A stretch of 64,000 bases of DNA, taken from contig JAFGMI010000012.1 in assembly GCA_016927595.1 (NCBI GenBank), positions 62,001-126,000 of the forward strand, in the 5' to 3' direction. The notes beneath the pieces were generated by a model, which saw nothing but the letters and a program-made list of their open reading frames with translations, was not told where the DNA came from and made no database searches. This DNA comes from Melioribacteraceae bacterium. GTDB lineage: Bacteria; Bacteroidota; Ignavibacteria; Ignavibacteriales; Melioribacteraceae. The translations under genes and the position numbers were made by a program. Shown here piece after piece: positions 1 to 10,673 of the stretch. Position 1 is the first letter of the stretch. Every line of letters begins with the position of its first letter.

Positions 1-153
1 TTCTTAATTTGGAGAGTATTCGATATTATTAAACCCTTTCCTGCAAACGCCGCTGAAAAAATAAAAGGCGGCACAGGCGTGATGCTCGATGATGTTATTG
101 CAGGAATTTATACTTTTCTTTTAATGCAGATTATGCTTTACTTTATTTACTAA
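1..153 (+). CDS. pgpA: Phosphatidylglycerophosphatase A, C-terminal part (cut by window edge)
   Basis: The last 50 codons of a gene entering from the left edge, ending at TAA 151-153. The peptide reads FLIWRVFDIIKPFP, then a stretch with G-V-M-L-D-D-V-I-A-G. Both blocks match the C-terminal half of PgpA, a membrane enzyme that dephosphorylates phosphatidylglycerophosphate to phosphatidylglycerol; the acidic MLDD block is part of its conserved core. The extreme C-terminus is hydrophobic, consistent with a final membrane segment. It lies 20 bases upstream of cinA, and a pgpA-cinA neighbourhood is common in bacteria. The family call rests on these short motifs only, since the N-terminal part is outside the window. 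Confidence 0.8.
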   Translation, partial: FLIWRVFDIIKPFPANAAEKIKGGTGVMLDDVIAGIYTFLLMQIMLYFIY

Positions 154-173
154 TTTAATTTGAGAATGTAACT

Positions 174-1430
174 ATGAAAGCAATTCTGATATCCGTGGGG
201 GACGAACTTTTAATTGGTCAGACTGTAAATACAAATGCTTCTTTCATCAGTGAAAAACTTACGGAAAATGGCATCATCGTAGTTAAGCATATTGTTGTAG
301 GCGATAATGAAGATATAATGCTGAAAAGTTTTGACGAAGCCATAAAAAAAAGTGACCTGGTTGTTGTGACAGGTGGTCTCGGGCCCACGCACGATGACGT
401 TACCCGCAAGGCAGTTGTTAAATTTTTTAATACAGAACTAATTCTCAATAGCGATGTACTTGCCGATATTCAAGATATGTTTTCCAGGCGAGGACGTGAA
501 GTAACATCAACAAATAAAGACCAGGCATTCGTGCCTAAGAATGCAACTGTTATCCGAAACAGCAGGGGAACTGCACCCGGAATATGGATAGAGGAAAATA
601 AAAAAATATTTGTGGTTATGCCCGGTGTTCCTTACGAGATGAAAGAGATGATGGAAAGTACCGTCCTGCCCAACTTAAGAGAAAAATTAAGCACCAAAAG
701 TAAAACAACTGTTACGACTAATCTTCTGACTACCGGAATTCCCGAATCAATTTTATATGAGCGTTTAGGTAATCTTGATGAATTACTCGAGGGGGCATCT
801 CTCGCTTTTCTTCCAAATCAATTCGGCGTAAAGCTGCGCCTTACCATTAAATCTAAATCACTGGAAGAAGCAAGCGATAAACTGCTTCATATCGAGCAGA
901 AAATCAGAGGAATCGTAGGAAGATTTATTTATGGCAAGGATACTGACACATTAGAGAGTGTTGTTGGTAAGTTATTAAACGACAGAGGGCTTCGTATTGC
1001 AGTTGCCGAATCATGTACAGGTGGTTTAATAAGTGCCAGACTTACGAATATCAGTGGCAGCAGCAGTTATTTTGAGCGTGCTTTTATTACATACAGCAAC
1101 GGAGCTAAAGTCGAGCATCTTAATATTGATGAGGATCTGATTCAAAAGTACGGTGCAGTTAGTCTTGAAGTAGCAAGATTAATGGCGGATGGTGTGAAAG
1201 CAGTAAGCGGTACGGATATCGGTTTGTCGGCTACGGGTATAATGGGTCCTACAGGAGCTACGCCGGATAAGCCTGTAGGTTTGGTTTTTATCGGCATCTG
1301 TGACGAAAAAATATGTACTGCACGTGAATTTAAATTCGGTGATGATAGAATATTGAATAAGGACAGAACTTCGCAGGCAGCGTTGGAAATGTTGCGGAGA
1401 AATCTGTTGGGAATTCCTTATGAAGAATAG
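174..1430 (+). CDS. cinA: CinA: competence/damage-inducible protein A, NMN deamidase family
   Basis: A 418-residue protein of normal CinA length with two domains. The N-terminal molybdopterin-binding-like (MoCF/COG1058) domain has GDELLIGQ near residue 9 and TGGLGPTHDD near residue 66. The C-terminal PncC amidohydrolase domain has AESCTGG at about 278-284. In the family the C-terminal domain deamidates nicotinamide mononucleotide to nicotinate mononucleotide for pyridine nucleotide salvage, and the N-terminal domain has ADP-ribose pyrophosphatase activity in some members. The ATG at 174 opens directly on the family N-terminus. Its end overlaps thpR by 11 bases and recA follows, a conserved cinA-thpR-recA order that gave the gene its competence name. 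Both domains look intact. Confidence 0.95.
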   Translation: MKAILISVGDELLIGQTVNTNASFISEKLTENGIIVVKHIVVGDNEDIMLKSFDEAIKKSDLVVVTGGLGPTHDDVTRKAVVKFFNTELILNSDVLADIQDMFSRRGREVTSTNKDQAFVPKNATVIRNSRGTAPGIWIEENKKIFVVMPGVPYEMKEMMESTVLPNLREKLSTKSKTTVTTNLLTTGIPESILYERLGNLDELLEGASLAFLPNQFGVKLRLTIKSKSLEEASDKLLHIEQKIRGIVGRFIYGKDTDTLESVVGKLLNDRGLRIAVAESCTGGLISARLTNISGSSSYFERAFITYSNGAKVEHLNIDEDLIQKYGAVSLEVARLMADGVKAVSGTDIGLSATGIMGPTGATPDKPVGLVFIGICDEKICTAREFKFGDDRILNKDRTSQAALEMLRRNLLGIPYEE

Positions 1431-1974
1431 ACTCTTCATTGCTCTTGAGATTCCGGATACTGTAAAAGATGCGATAATTAAACTAAGAGATTTTGTCTAT
1501 CCGAATGATGGTAAGGTCAGATGGGAATCTTCTGATAAACTGCATATCACTCTGAAATTTTTAGGAAACGTTCAGGATATTCTTATACCGAAAATTATAG
1601 AAGAAATTTATAGAATATCCGATGATGCCGGTGCATTCAGGGTTTGTTTCAACAGGTTTGGTATGTTTGAACGAAACGGTAAACCTTCGGTAATATGGGC
1701 TGGTACAAGACCTGAAGGCGAACTGATGAAACTGCAATTTAAAATCGATGACTCAATGAGTAAAATGGGGTTCAGCAAGGAATCAAAAAAATTTAAATCT
1801 CACTTAACTCTATTAAGGGTAAAAGGTGGGGAAAATTATAATTATCTCATTAAATTTAAAAATTATAAATATGACGACATTATATTTTCAGCGGATGAAA
1901 TAAGTTTAATTAAAAGTGTTCTCAAGCCTGCAGGCTCGGAGTACACAAAAATCTCAGGTTTTAATTTGAATTAA
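1420..1974 (+). CDS. thpR: RNA 2',3'-cyclic phosphodiesterase (LigT/ThpR family)
   Basis: A 184-residue member of the 2H phosphoesterase superfamily. Both catalytic H-x-T-x motifs are visible, HITL at residues 42-45 and HLTL at 128-131, each followed by hydrophobic strands as expected. These enzymes hydrolyse 2',3'-cyclic phosphate RNA ends to 2'-phosphates and were first named for in vitro tRNA half ligation. The ATG at 1420 overlaps the cinA stop by 11 bases, so the two are probably translationally coupled. recA follows 10 bases downstream. The biological RNA substrate in this organism cannot be told from sequence. Confidence 0.93.
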   Translation: MKNRLFIALEIPDTVKDAIIKLRDFVYPNDGKVRWESSDKLHITLKFLGNVQDILIPKIIEEIYRISDDAGAFRVCFNRFGMFERNGKPSVIWAGTRPEGELMKLQFKIDDSMSKMGFSKESKKFKSHLTLLRVKGGENYNYLIKFKNYKYDDIIFSADEISLIKSVLKPAGSEYTKISGFNLN

Positions 1975-1984
1975 TGGAGGATGT

Positions 1985-3043
1985 ATGAGTAGTGATAAAG
2001 ATGCTAAACAAAAAATACTTGAGGAAACCATATATTCCATAGAAAAAACATATGGAAAAGGCTCAATAATGAGATTAGGCGACGGTGTTATAAACAAAGT
2101 CGATTCAATTTCAACGGGATCCGTTTCATTAGATTACGCACTAGGTATTGGCGGCGTGCCCAGGGGTAGGATAGTCGAGATTTATGGTCCTGAATCATCG
2201 GGAAAAACAACAGTGTGCCTCCATATTATAGCGGAAGCGCAAAAAAAAGGTGGACTTGCAGCATTTATTGACGCAGAGCACGCACTTGATATAAATTATG
2301 CAAAGAGACTTGAAGTTGATGTTAAAAATTTGTTGCTATCGCAGCCAGATTACGGTGAACAGGCTTTGGAAATTGTCGACACTCTGGTCAGAAGTAATGC
2401 ACTCGATGTAATTGTAATTGATTCTGTTGCAGCGCTCGTGCCGCGTTCGGAAATTGAAGGTGAAATGGGCGATGCGCAAATGGGCGTGCAGGCTCGTTTA
2501 ATGTCGCAGGCACTTCGTAAGATAACCGGAGCAGTAAACCGATCCAGAACGTGTGTAATATTTACTAACCAGCTCCGCAGTAAAATAGGGGTCATGTTCG
2601 GTAATCCTGAGACGACAACAGGAGGTAATGCACTTAAATTTTATTCATCTGTCAGAATGGATATCAGAAGAATTGCAGCGATTAAAAACGGCGAGGAAGT
2701 TGTTGGCAACAGAACAAAAGTTAAAGTTGTCAAAAGTAAAGTCGCTCCACCGTTTAAGCAGGTTGAATTCGATATAATGTATAATGAAGGTATCAGCAAA
2801 GCAGGCGATCTGATTGATCTTGCAGTCGATCAGGGAATAGTTAAAAAGAGCGGTGCATGGTTTACTTTCGGAGAAGACAGATTCCAGGGTCGTGAACAGT
2901 TCAGGACAAAATTAAAAGAAGATACTGAACTAGGGAATAGGCTTGAGACAGAAGTGAAAACAAAACTAGGTATGCTTGATCCTGAAGATAAAAATCCGGA
3001 AGAAAAAACGGAAGAAACTAAAGATAACAAAAAGAAAAAGTGA
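1985..3043 (+). CDS. recA: Recombinase A (RecA)
   Basis: A 352-residue RecA of ordinary length that forms filaments on ssDNA, drives strand exchange and triggers LexA-type self-cleavage. Walker A is GPESSGKT at residues 68-75; the Walker B region ([12 protein letters not shown]) and the [13 protein letters not shown] loop are intact, and no intein is present. The C-terminal tail is rich in Lys and Glu, as is usual. A strong Shine-Dalgarno (GGAGG, 1976-1980) precedes the ATG by four bases. It sits between thpR and recX and its TGA overlaps the recX GTG. No LexA-type operator was recognised upstream; the promoter may lie before cinA. Confidence 0.98.
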   Translation: MSSDKDAKQKILEETIYSIEKTYGKGSIMRLGDGVINKVDSISTGSVSLDYALGIGGVPRGRIVEIYGPESSGKTTVCLHIIAEAQKKGGLAAFIDAEHALDINYAKRLEVDVKNLLLSQPDYGEQALEIVDTLVRSNALDVIVIDSVAALVPRSEIEGEMGDAQMGVQARLMSQALRKITGAVNRSRTCVIFTNQLRSKIGVMFGNPETTTGGNALKFYSSVRMDIRRIAAIKNGEEVVGNRTKVKVVKSKVAPPFKQVEFDIMYNEGISKAGDLIDLAVDQGIVKKSGAWFTFGEDRFQGREQFRTKLKEDTELGNRLETEVKTKLGMLDPEDKNPEEKTEETKDNKKKK

Positions 3044-3627
3044 AATTAAGGAAAGCTAAAAGAAAATTCAGCTGGTCACAGTATGAACCCGACGAGTCTT
3101 CGTCCCCGGTAATCTCGGATGTAAAAACAGTATCCTCCAATGAGGAGCCGGGTAATGAAAAAAAACAATTTGTAAAAGCTAAAAATTCGGCTCTCAAATT
3201 TTTGGGATTACGGGCGCATACTGAATATGAACTCAGGCAAAAGCTTCTCAAAAAAGAATTTAATCCGGAAATTGTTGACAAGGTTATATCGGAGTTGAGA
3301 AGTTATGATTTTCTAAATGATACAAAATTTGCATCCGATTTTATTTCAAGTAAAATAAAAATTAAAAAAGACGGACTTTACAAAATTTCAAAGCAACTGA
3401 GTCTTAAAGGAATCGACAAGCAGATTGTAAAAGATCTGATTTCCCAATACGTTGATGAAGATAAGTTGAAAGAAAATGCAGTGAGATTGTGCAGGGATAA
3501 AATAAAATATTTATCCGGGAAAGAGTTGAGCAGGGATAAATTAAAGCAGAGACTCATTTTATATTTACAGAACAAAGGGTATTCAACCGATATAATAATC
3601 AGCGCATTCAAGGAACTGGAATTATAA
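3040..3627 (+). CDS. recX: Regulatory protein RecX
   Basis: A 195-residue protein starting with GTG inside the recA stop (GTGA overlap), which points to translational coupling. RecX binds RecA filaments and limits their growth. The first 45 residues are basic and low-complexity. The core from about residue 46 ([19 protein letters not shown]) has the three-helix repeat pattern of the family, including a segment with FLNDTKFA and a later KGID/GYS unit. Identification rests on these helical repeats and the fixed position after recA. The N-terminal extension is a little longer than in short RecX proteins and is probably unstructured. Confidence 0.92.
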   Translation: MKLRKAKRKFSWSQYEPDESSSPVISDVKTVSSNEEPGNEKKQFVKAKNSALKFLGLRAHTEYELRQKLLKKEFNPEIVDKVISELRSYDFLNDTKFASDFISSKIKIKKDGLYKISKQLSLKGIDKQIVKDLISQYVDEDKLKENAVRLCRDKIKYLSGKELSRDKLKQRLILYLQNKGYSTDIIISAFKELEL

Positions 3628-3697
3628 GCTCAGGTATAAAATATAATTATTATCATTCGAATTCTTTGATTATTTTTGAAATCAAAATTTTCTGATT

Positions 3698-4867
3698 ATG
3701 ACAAAGTTTTCAGGCATAGACTACTATCAAATTGAATCACAATTTACAGACGAAGAAATTCTGGTCCGCAACTCTGTGCGCGAATTTGTTGACAACGAAG
3801 TAATACCCGTAATAGAAGGACATTATCAGAACGGAACCTTCCCCGAGCATTTGATAAAAAAATTAGCTGAACTTGGATTATTTGGAATAACACTTCCTTC
3901 AAAATATGGATGTGCCGAGATGAATAATGTTGCTTACGGTCTTGCGATGCAGGAATTGGAGAGAGGAGACAGCGGCTTACGAAGTTTTGTTTCAGTTCAG
4001 AGTTCATTAGTGATGTATCCAATCTATACATTTGGAAGCGAGGAGCAGAAAGATTTCTGGCTCCCAAAACTTGCTGCAGCTGAAAAGATAGGCTGCTTCG
4101 GATTAACTGAACCGGATTACGGGTCTAATCCCGGCGGAATGATAACAAATGCAAAAAAAGCTGACGGTGGTTATATTCTTAATGGCGCAAAGATGTGGAT
4201 TACGAACGGATCCATTGCTGATGTTGCAATAGTATGGGCTAAACTTAACGGAGAAATAAAGGGATTCCTTGTTGAAAAGGAATTCGAAGGTTTTTCAGCT
4301 CCTGAAATGAAGGGTAAACATTCCCTCAGAGCCTCGATAACTTCGGAACTGATATTTCAGGATGTTTTTGTACCCGAATCAAATATTTTGCCGAAAGCAT
4401 CAGGATTAAAATTTCCTTTAATGTGTCTGAATCAGGCACGATACAGTATTGCCTGGGGCGTTGTTGGTTCCATGATGGCTTGTTATGAATCCGCATTGAA
4501 TTATTCGAAATCGAGGATTCAATTCGGTAAACCTATTGCATCCTATCAATTAACACAGCAAAAACTGGCTTATATGGCTACAGAGATAACAAAATCTCAG
4601 CTCATGAATTATCATCTCGCCAGATTAAAGGATACCGATCGTGTGAAACACACGCAAATTTCAATGGCAAAACTAAACAACTGCGAAGTCGCATTAAATA
4701 TTGCACGTACTTCCCGTGAAATTCTCGGCGCAAACGGTATTTTAAGTGAATATCCGGTAATGCGCCACGCGAATAATCTGGAATCGGTAAAAACCTATGA
4801 AGGCACCCACGAGATGCATACTCTGATTATCGGTGAAGATCTTACTGGCATTTCTGCATTTGAATAA
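3698..4867 (+). CDS. gcdH: Acyl-CoA dehydrogenase, glutaryl-CoA dehydrogenase type
   Basis: A 389-residue flavoprotein of the acyl-CoA dehydrogenase superfamily. It has [16 protein letters not shown] (flavin/substrate region) and the YEGT motif with the catalytic base Glu at residue 368. The segment DSGLRS with Arg95, followed by VSVQSSLVM, matches the glutaryl-CoA dehydrogenase signature, where this Arg binds the substrate's second carboxylate. Known members oxidise and decarboxylate glutaryl-CoA to crotonyl-CoA in lysine and aromatic degradation. No other gene of that pathway is nearby, so the substrate is inferred. It starts with ATG 70 bases after recX and probably has its own weak promoter; a TATTTTTG element lies at 3671-3678. 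Confidence 0.85.
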   Translation: MTKFSGIDYYQIESQFTDEEILVRNSVREFVDNEVIPVIEGHYQNGTFPEHLIKKLAELGLFGITLPSKYGCAEMNNVAYGLAMQELERGDSGLRSFVSVQSSLVMYPIYTFGSEEQKDFWLPKLAAAEKIGCFGLTEPDYGSNPGGMITNAKKADGGYILNGAKMWITNGSIADVAIVWAKLNGEIKGFLVEKEFEGFSAPEMKGKHSLRASITSELIFQDVFVPESNILPKASGLKFPLMCLNQARYSIAWGVVGSMMACYESALNYSKSRIQFGKPIASYQLTQQKLAYMATEITKSQLMNYHLARLKDTDRVKHTQISMAKLNNCEVALNIARTSREILGANGILSEYPVMRHANNLESVKTYEGTHEMHTLIIGEDLTGISAFE

Positions 4868-4887
4868 ATTTATTAACCGGAGAAGTG

Positions 4888-6363
4888 ATGGCTAAATCTA
4901 AAATTGAATTTGAAGGTTTAACATTTGATGATATTTTACTTATACCCTTAAAATCGGAAATACTGCCGCGAGAAACGGACGTTTCAACTCTTCTTACACC
5001 TGAAATTAAACTTAATATTCCTCTCTTATCGGCTGCCATGGATACAGTAACTGAGGCTGAGATGGCAATTGCTATGGCTGCTCAGGGTGGTATGGGCGTT
5101 ATTCACAAAAATATGTCGGTACAGCGCCAGGCTGATGAAGTTGACAAGGTAAAAAGATCTGAAAGCGGTATGATTCATAAACCTATTACTCTTTCTCCCG
5201 ATAAAACAGTTGCCGACGCATTGGAACTAATGTCGAAGTACAGAATATCCGGAATACCAATTGTCGATTCAGACGGCAAGCTCATTGGTATTTTAACGAA
5301 CAGGGACTTACGATTCGAGCTGAATGTCAAACTGAAAATTAAAGACGTAATGACTAAGGAAAATCTTCGCACAGCACCTGTCGGGACGACATTAGAAAAG
5401 GCGGAAAGTCTGCTTCAGAAATACCGTATAGAAAAGTTACCCGTTGTTGATAAAAACGGTGTCCTGAAAGGTCTGATAACATTTAAAGATATTTCTAAAA
5501 AGAAAAAATTCCCGGATGCATGTAAGGATGAACTAGGAAGACTTCGCGTCGGTGCAGCAGTTGGTGTTACAAGGGATACAATTGAAAGAGTTGAAGCCCT
5601 TGTAGATGCACATGTTGATGCAATATTTGTTGATACTGCTCACGGACATTCTAAAGGAGTTCTTGAGACTGTAAGCCAGATTAGAAAGAAATTTAAGGAT
5701 TTGCAGCTGATTGCCGGGAATATTGTCACAAAAGAAGCTGCGCTGGAACTTGTAAGGAGAGGAGTTGATGCTGTTAAAGTTGGAATTGGAGCAGGTTCGA
5801 TTTGCACTACAAGAGTTGTTGCTGGCGTAGGAGTACCGCAGATAAGCGCGATTCTTGAGGTTTCCGAAGCTTTAAAAGGTAAAGGGATACCTGTAATTGC
5901 TGACGGAGGTGTTAAACAAACTGGCGATGTACCGAAGGCTATTGCTGCCGGAGCTGATACGGTTATGATAGGAGGAATGTTTGCAGGTGTTGATGAAACA
6001 CCCGGTGAAAAGGTGTTATTCGAGGGTAGAAGTTTTAAAGTTTACAGAGGTATGGGTTCTATAGGAGCTATGAAGGAAGGTAGTAAAGACAGGTACTTTC
6101 AGGACATGGAGGATGATATTAAAAAACTTGTACCTGAAGGTGTTGAGGGGAGAGTACCTTACAAAGGACCCTTATCGGATACTGTTTATCAATTTATCGG
6201 CGGTTTGAGAGCAGCAATGGGATACTGCGGAGTGAAAAGTATTGAAGAACTTAAAAACAATTCAAAATTTGTAAAGATAAGTTCAGCATCATTGAAAGAA
6301 AGTCATCCGCATGATGTTATCATAACAAAAGAATCGCCGAATTATCATTCACAAAATTATTAA
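4888..6363 (+). CDS. guaB: Inosine-5'-monophosphate dehydrogenase
   Basis: A 491-residue IMP dehydrogenase that catalyses the NAD-dependent step from IMP to XMP in GTP synthesis. The catalytic loop GSICTTR carries Cys306, and two CBS domains (residues about 95-205) are inserted in the TIM barrel as in typical GuaB. The flap region and the GGMFAGVDE phosphate-binding stretch are present. The frame could begin at GTG 4885, but ATG 4888 is preferred because GGAG at 4879-4882 then sits five bases upstream. purD lies nearby with one glycosyltransferase between, so purine genes are loosely grouped here. Confidence 0.97.
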   Translation: MAKSKIEFEGLTFDDILLIPLKSEILPRETDVSTLLTPEIKLNIPLLSAAMDTVTEAEMAIAMAAQGGMGVIHKNMSVQRQADEVDKVKRSESGMIHKPITLSPDKTVADALELMSKYRISGIPIVDSDGKLIGILTNRDLRFELNVKLKIKDVMTKENLRTAPVGTTLEKAESLLQKYRIEKLPVVDKNGVLKGLITFKDISKKKKFPDACKDELGRLRVGAAVGVTRDTIERVEALVDAHVDAIFVDTAHGHSKGVLETVSQIRKKFKDLQLIAGNIVTKEAALELVRRGVDAVKVGIGAGSICTTRVVAGVGVPQISAILEVSEALKGKGIPVIADGGVKQTGDVPKAIAAGADTVMIGGMFAGVDETPGEKVLFEGRSFKVYRGMGSIGAMKEGSKDRYFQDMEDDIKKLVPEGVEGRVPYKGPLSDTVYQFIGGLRAAMGYCGVKSIEELKNNSKFVKISSASLKESHPHDVIITKESPNYHSQNY

Positions 6364-6376
6364 TACTGGTTGAATC

Positions 6377-7660
6377 ATGTTCAAAGCTCTTGTAATTGCA
6401 TATTATTATCCGCCGATGGGATTAAGCGGTGTACAGCGGACATTAAAATTTACAAAATACATGAGCAGGTATAATTGGGAACCGACAGTTATTACAACTG
6501 GCGAGACGGCTTATTATGCTCATGATATTTCACTCCTCGAAGAGGTTAACAATGCAAATATTAATGTACTTCGGACTGGCGCACTTGATGTAAATTCCGT
6601 GCTGGCAAAATATGGTACAGTAAAAATGCCCAATGAAAAATTGAGAAAGTTTTTAAGCAAGATTTCAAAAACTTTTTTCATCCCGGATAATAAAGTGTCA
6701 TGGTCACACAGAGCATATCAACTAGCTGTTGAACAGATTAAAAAGGAAAAGTACGACGTAATCTTCGTCTCAATCCCTCCATTTTCGAGTTTCACAACTG
6801 CTAAAAGACTTAAAGCAGAATTTGATATACCGTTGATAGTAGATTACAGAGATTTATGGTATGGTAACCATTTCGCTTATTATCCGACTCCGTACCACAG
6901 GATTCAACATAAAAAATTAGAAGATTCGGCATTAAGATCAGCAGACCATATAATAGCCGTCAACAGACTGGTAAAAGAAAAATTAATTTCAACATACAAG
7001 TTCCTTAATTTTGAAGACATAACTATAATACCGCATGGATTTGATCCTCAGGATTTTGAAGGCATCGAACCGGAAAAAAATGAATCGCTGAAAAGGAAAA
7101 TGAAAATATTATACTCAGGAATTTTTTATGAAAATATTACTCCGGAATATTTTCTAAAAGCATTTAAGTTATTGACAATAGAAAATCCTGAGATAGCTGA
7201 GAATATTGAACTTCATTTTGCCGGACATTTCAGAAGAGAAAACGAACAACTTGTAAACAAACTCAGGCTACACAGGTTCATACACAACCACGGCTATCTG
7301 AATCATAAAGATGTTGTAAGGAAACTGCTTTCAGCTGATTTACTGTGGGTAATGCTCGGGGAAGGTTATAATATGAGCATGGTTTCGCTGGGTAAAATTT
7401 TCGAATATTTCGGTTCAAAGAAACCGGTATTAGTTTGTGCACCGGAAGGAGCTACCAGAATGGCTGCTAAGGAATACGGCAGCGCATATTTTGCCGAACC
7501 GAGGGATATAAAAGGCATAAAAGAAAGGCTTATAAGTATTCATGAGGATTTTGTCAGCAATAATTTCCCGCCTTACGATGAGGAGTTTATCTCAAAGCAT
7601 AACCGCGATATTCTTACACAGCAACTGACAAAACAATTCCAATTTTTTATTAGAGATTAG
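6377..7660 (+). CDS. Glycosyltransferase, family 4-like (GT-B fold)
   Basis: A 427-residue protein with the two-domain layout of GT-B glycosyltransferases. The N-terminal half starts with a Rossmann strand followed by YYYPPMGLSGVQR, typical of GT4-type enzymes, and has the DYRDLW segment seen in family members from Bacteroidetes. The C-terminal half has KILYSGIFYEN, a nucleotide-sugar-domain strand, and GYLNHKDVVRKLLSAD. No signal peptide or membrane segment is visible, so it is probably cytoplasmic and acts in surface polysaccharide or glycolipid synthesis. It sits between guaB and purD, 13 bases after the former and one base before the latter, so it is likely cotranscribed with purine genes although no functional link is obvious. 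Donor and acceptor are unknown. Confidence 0.75.
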   Translation: MFKALVIAYYYPPMGLSGVQRTLKFTKYMSRYNWEPTVITTGETAYYAHDISLLEEVNNANINVLRTGALDVNSVLAKYGTVKMPNEKLRKFLSKISKTFFIPDNKVSWSHRAYQLAVEQIKKEKYDVIFVSIPPFSSFTTAKRLKAEFDIPLIVDYRDLWYGNHFAYYPTPYHRIQHKKLEDSALRSADHIIAVNRLVKEKLISTYKFLNFEDITIIPHGFDPQDFEGIEPEKNESLKRKMKILYSGIFYENITPEYFLKAFKLLTIENPEIAENIELHFAGHFRRENEQLVNKLRLHRFIHNHGYLNHKDVVRKLLSADLLWVMLGEGYNMSMVSLGKIFEYFGSKKPVLVCAPEGATRMAAKEYGSAYFAEPRDIKGIKERLISIHEDFVSNNFPPYDEEFISKHNRDILTQQLTKQFQFFIRD

Positions 7661-7661
7661 T

Positions 7662-8951
7662 ATGAATGTTTTAATCATCGGTTCAGGCGGTAGAGAACAT
7701 GCACTCGCTTATAAGATCAGAGAATCGAAGGACCTAGATAAGCTTTATATATCACCTGGCAATCCCGGCACAGCTATCCTGGGTGAAAATGTTACATTAG
7801 ATAATTCCAATTTCAGAGCAGTTAAATCGTTCTGTATTAAGAACAGCATTGACCTTGTAGTTATAGGACCAGAGCAACCGTTAGTTAATGGTATGGCTGA
7901 TCATCTTAAATCAAGCGGGATTAATGTTTTCGGACCAGAAAAAACTGCTGCCGAGATTGAAGGGAATAAATCATTCAGCAAAATGCTCATGAAGAAATAT
8001 TCTATTCCGACTGCTGATTTCAGGATATTTACTATTAATCAGCAACAGCAGGCGTTTGATTATTTGAATCAAGTTGATTACCCGGTTGTGATAAAGGCAT
8101 CAGGACTTGCAGCAGGAAAAGGTGTCTTAATCTGCAATAATATTTCAGAAGCGGTGTCCGCAATTAAAAATATGTTTGCGGAAAACCTGTTTGGTGAATC
8201 AGGTCATACTATTGTAATAGAAGAATTCATGGAAGGTCTCGAAGCTTCTATTTTTGCCATAAGTGATGGTAACGAATACTTAATTCTTCCGCCTTCTCAA
8301 GATCATAAGAGAATATTAGATAATGATGAAGGCAAAAATACTGGAGGAATGGGAGCGTACGCTCCGGCACCACTTATTACAGACGAACTTATGAAAGTTA
8401 TAGACGATAATATTATTAAGAAAACGTTGAATGCACTTAAATCGGAGGGTCGTATTTTTATAGGCTGCCTTTATGCCGGAATTATGATTACTAAAAACGG
8501 ACCTAAAGTAGTGGAATTTAATTGTAGATTTGGGGATCCTGAGACACAGGTTGTACTGCCGGTACTTGAAGGCAACTTGCTTGAATTGTTATACAGCGCA
8601 TCAATCGGAAAAATAAATAAAAATGCAGTTAAAATGACAGGAGCATGCGCTGTTTGCGTTGTTGCATCTTCTGAAGGATATCCGGATAAGTATGAAAAAG
8701 GATTTATAATAAGCGGACTTGAAGAAATTGATAAAAGCGATACTATTGTTTTCCATGCTGGTACAAAACAAAAGGATACCATGATTCTAACTGATGGGGG
8801 CAGGGTAATAGGCGTTACAAATATTAATAAATCAGGGAATATAAAAGCTTGTAAACAAAAGGTTTATCATGAATTAGGTAAAATATATTATAATGGTATG
8901 TATTATCGTAAAGATATTTCCGATAAAGCAGATATGAAGATATCACCGTAG
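7662..8951 (+). CDS. purD: Phosphoribosylamine–glycine ligase (GARS)
   Basis: A 429-residue ATP-grasp ligase that joins 5-phosphoribosylamine and glycine in de novo purine synthesis. The N-terminal block IGSGGREHALAYK is diagnostic. The ATP-grasp region has KASGLAAGKGVLIC, and the metal-binding FNCRFGDPETQ stretch is intact. Length is normal for a monofunctional PurD. Its ATG is one base after the glycosyltransferase stop, so it belongs to the same transcript. The gene ends against the convergent HIT gene with an eight-base gap and no visible terminator. Confidence 0.97.
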   Translation: MNVLIIGSGGREHALAYKIRESKDLDKLYISPGNPGTAILGENVTLDNSNFRAVKSFCIKNSIDLVVIGPEQPLVNGMADHLKSSGINVFGPEKTAAEIEGNKSFSKMLMKKYSIPTADFRIFTINQQQQAFDYLNQVDYPVVIKASGLAAGKGVLICNNISEAVSAIKNMFAENLFGESGHTIVIEEFMEGLEASIFAISDGNEYLILPPSQDHKRILDNDEGKNTGGMGAYAPAPLITDELMKVIDDNIIKKTLNALKSEGRIFIGCLYAGIMITKNGPKVVEFNCRFGDPETQVVLPVLEGNLLELLYSASIGKINKNAVKMTGACAVCVVASSEGYPDKYEKGFIISGLEEIDKSDTIVFHAGTKQKDTMILTDGGRVIGVTNINKSGNIKACKQKVYHELGKIYYNGMYYRKDISDKADMKISP

Positions 8952-8959
8952 TTATTCAA

Positions 8960-9307
8960 TCAACCGGGAGGCCATTTCATCTGTCTGCCACCTAACAAAT
9001 GCATATGCAAATGATACACTTCCTGCCCTCCATTGCTCCCGCAGTTAAAGACCAATCTGAATCCATTTTCGCTTATGTTTTCAGCTTCTGCAATTTTATT
9101 GGCGGCTTCAACCAATTCACCCAGAAGTTTTGCGTGCTCCGCACCTTTAATCTCTTTTATAGTCGGGATTTCAATTTTGGGTATTATTAAAATATGAACA
9201 GGTGCCTGAGGATTGATATCACGGAAAGCGAGAACACTTTCTGTCTCGTAGACGATATCTGCCGGTATTTCCCTGGAAATAATTTTCGAAAAAATGGTTT
9301 TTCCCAT
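8960..9307 (-). CDS. HIT family protein (HinT-like purine nucleoside phosphoramidase)
   Basis: A 115-residue histidine triad protein. The triad is H99-L-H101-M-H103 in YHLHMHLLGG, followed by the C-terminal W-P-P-G often seen in HinT proteins. The early IFSKIISREIPADIVYE block is typical of the HinT branch, whose members hydrolyse AMP-lysine and other adenosine phosphoramidates. Length matches HinT. It is encoded two bases downstream of the NtrC-type regulator on the same strand, so it probably shares its transcript, though no functional link is known. Confidence 0.93.
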   Translation of the reverse strand: MGKTIFSKIISREIPADIVYETESVLAFRDINPQAPVHILIIPKIEIPTIKEIKGAEHAKLLGELVEAANKIAEAENISENGFRLVFNCGSNGGQEVYHLHMHLLGGRQMKWPPG

Positions 9308-9308
9308 T

Positions 9309-10673
9309 TTAATTTCCTTTTTCTATATCATATTTCTTCATTTTGCTGTAGAGATGGCTGCGTTGTATATCAAGTATTTCAGAAGTTTTACTGATATTCC
9401 AGTCATTTGCTTCAAGTTGTTTCAGTATAAAAGCTCTTTCAGCTTTTTCCTTAAACTCCTGGAAAGAGTTGGAGGTGTCAAATAATCCTTCCAATTCGTA
9501 TTTTGAAGCTGGTATTAAATTCGTTATGTCTTTATCACTTATTTCAGACTTGGGTACCATAATTACAATACGTTCCACAAGATTCCGTAATTCCCTTACA
9601 TTGCCTGTCCAGTTTTGTTTCTGTAAAAGTTGTACTGCCGGCTTAGTAATTTTAACGAGAGGGAATCCGTTCTTTTTACATATCTGCTCCAAAAAATAAT
9701 CAACAAGTATTGGAATATCTTCCTTGCGCTCGCGGAGTGGGGGAACATTTATCGGAATAACGTTCAGCCTGTGATAAAGATCCTCCCGGAATCTTTCATT
9801 TTCAATTTCATCCTGAAGGTTTTTATTAGTAGCTGCAATAACACGAACATCGACATCAATTTTATTGTTTCCGCCTACCCGCTCAATCTTGCCATCCTCA
9901 ATTGCACGTAAAACTTTTGCCTGTGCCTGAAGACTCATATCTCCAATCTCATCCAAAAAAAGCGTGCCGCCATTAGCTAATTCAAACTTACCTATACGTT
10001 TGTTTGACGCTCCGGTGAATGAACCTTTTTCATGTCCGAAAAGTTCAGATTCTATAAGCTCGTTGGGAATAGCAGCGCAGTTTACTTCTACGAGTGCATT
10101 ATTCGCTCTGTTACTCTGCTTGTGAATAGCTCTGGCAACAAGTTCTTTGCCGGTGCCATTCTCACCTGTAATTAAAACGCGGGCTTCTGTTTTTGCGACT
10201 CGTGAAATTGTTGTATGTATTTCTTTAATTAAACTACTTTCTCCTAACATGTTGTCAGAAGTCTCAAGATTGGCTTTGAGCATTCTGTTTTCTTGCAAGA
10301 GATTCGATTTTTCAACTGAGTTGCGGACACTAATTACCAGTTTTTCCCGGTCAATAGGTTTTTCGATAAAATCAAAAGCACCCATTTTGGTTGCTTTTAC
10401 CGCATTTTCCAGGCTGCTGAAAGCTGAAATCATAATAACATTAATAGTCATATTTTTTCCTTTGAGCTTGTTAAGAAGCTCAAAACCGTTCATTCCAGGC
10501 ATTTGAATGTCGAGAAGAAGTGTGTCAAAACTGTTTTCCTCAAGAATTTTTAATGCCGCGGAGGAATCAGTTGAGTATTCGACTTCGTAGTTTTCATACT
10601 CAAGGATCATTTTAATACTCTCGCAGATTTCGCGTTCATCATCAATTATAAGAATTTTGTTCATTTGGCTCAC
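9309..10673 (-). CDS. Sigma-54-dependent response regulator, NtrC family
   Basis: A 454-residue three-domain regulator. The receiver domain (1-120) has the acidic pair D11-D12 and phospho-acceptor Asp55 in LLLDIQMPG. The AAA+ domain has Walker A GENGTGKE (170-177), Walker [12 protein letters not shown] (235-245) and the sigma-54 contact loop as GSFTGA (217-222) in place of the usual GAFTGA. The C-terminus (about 410-450) is a Fis-type helix-turn-helix ending in [13 protein letters not shown]. It should activate sigma-54 promoters once phosphorylated. The GTG at 10673 overlaps the stop of the upstream exported protein (GTGA); an ATG three codons later is an alternative start. No histidine kinase is adjacent, so its sensor is unknown. 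Confidence 0.95.
   Translation of the reverse strand: MSQMNKILIIDDEREICESIKMILEYENYEVEYSTDSSAALKILEENSFDTLLLDIQMPGMNGFELLNKLKGKNMTINVIMISAFSSLENAVKATKMGAFDFIEKPIDREKLVISVRNSVEKSNLLQENRMLKANLETSDNMLGESSLIKEIHTTISRVAKTEARVLITGENGTGKELVARAIHKQSNRANNALVEVNCAAIPNELIESELFGHEKGSFTGASNKRIGKFELANGGTLFLDEIGDMSLQAQAKVLRAIEDGKIERVGGNNKIDVDVRVIAATNKNLQDEIENERFREDLYHRLNVIPINVPPLRERKEDIPILVDYFLEQICKKNGFPLVKITKPAVQLLQKQNWTGNVRELRNLVERIVIMVPKSEISDKDITNLIPASKYELEGLFDTSNSFQEFKEKAERAFILKQLEANDWNISKTSEILDIQRSHLYSKMKKYDIEKGN

Noticed and set aside
3665-3686. Hairpin TTTGATT/AATCAAA between recX and gcdH as a terminator
   Set aside because: Only seven AT-rich base pairs and no T-run after it; it overlaps a promoter-like TATTTTTG, so its role cannot be decided.
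9630-9911. Plus-strand frames of 60-119 codons antisense to the NtrC-type gene
   Set aside because: The minus-strand gene has complete conserved motifs along its length; these frames are shadows of it.
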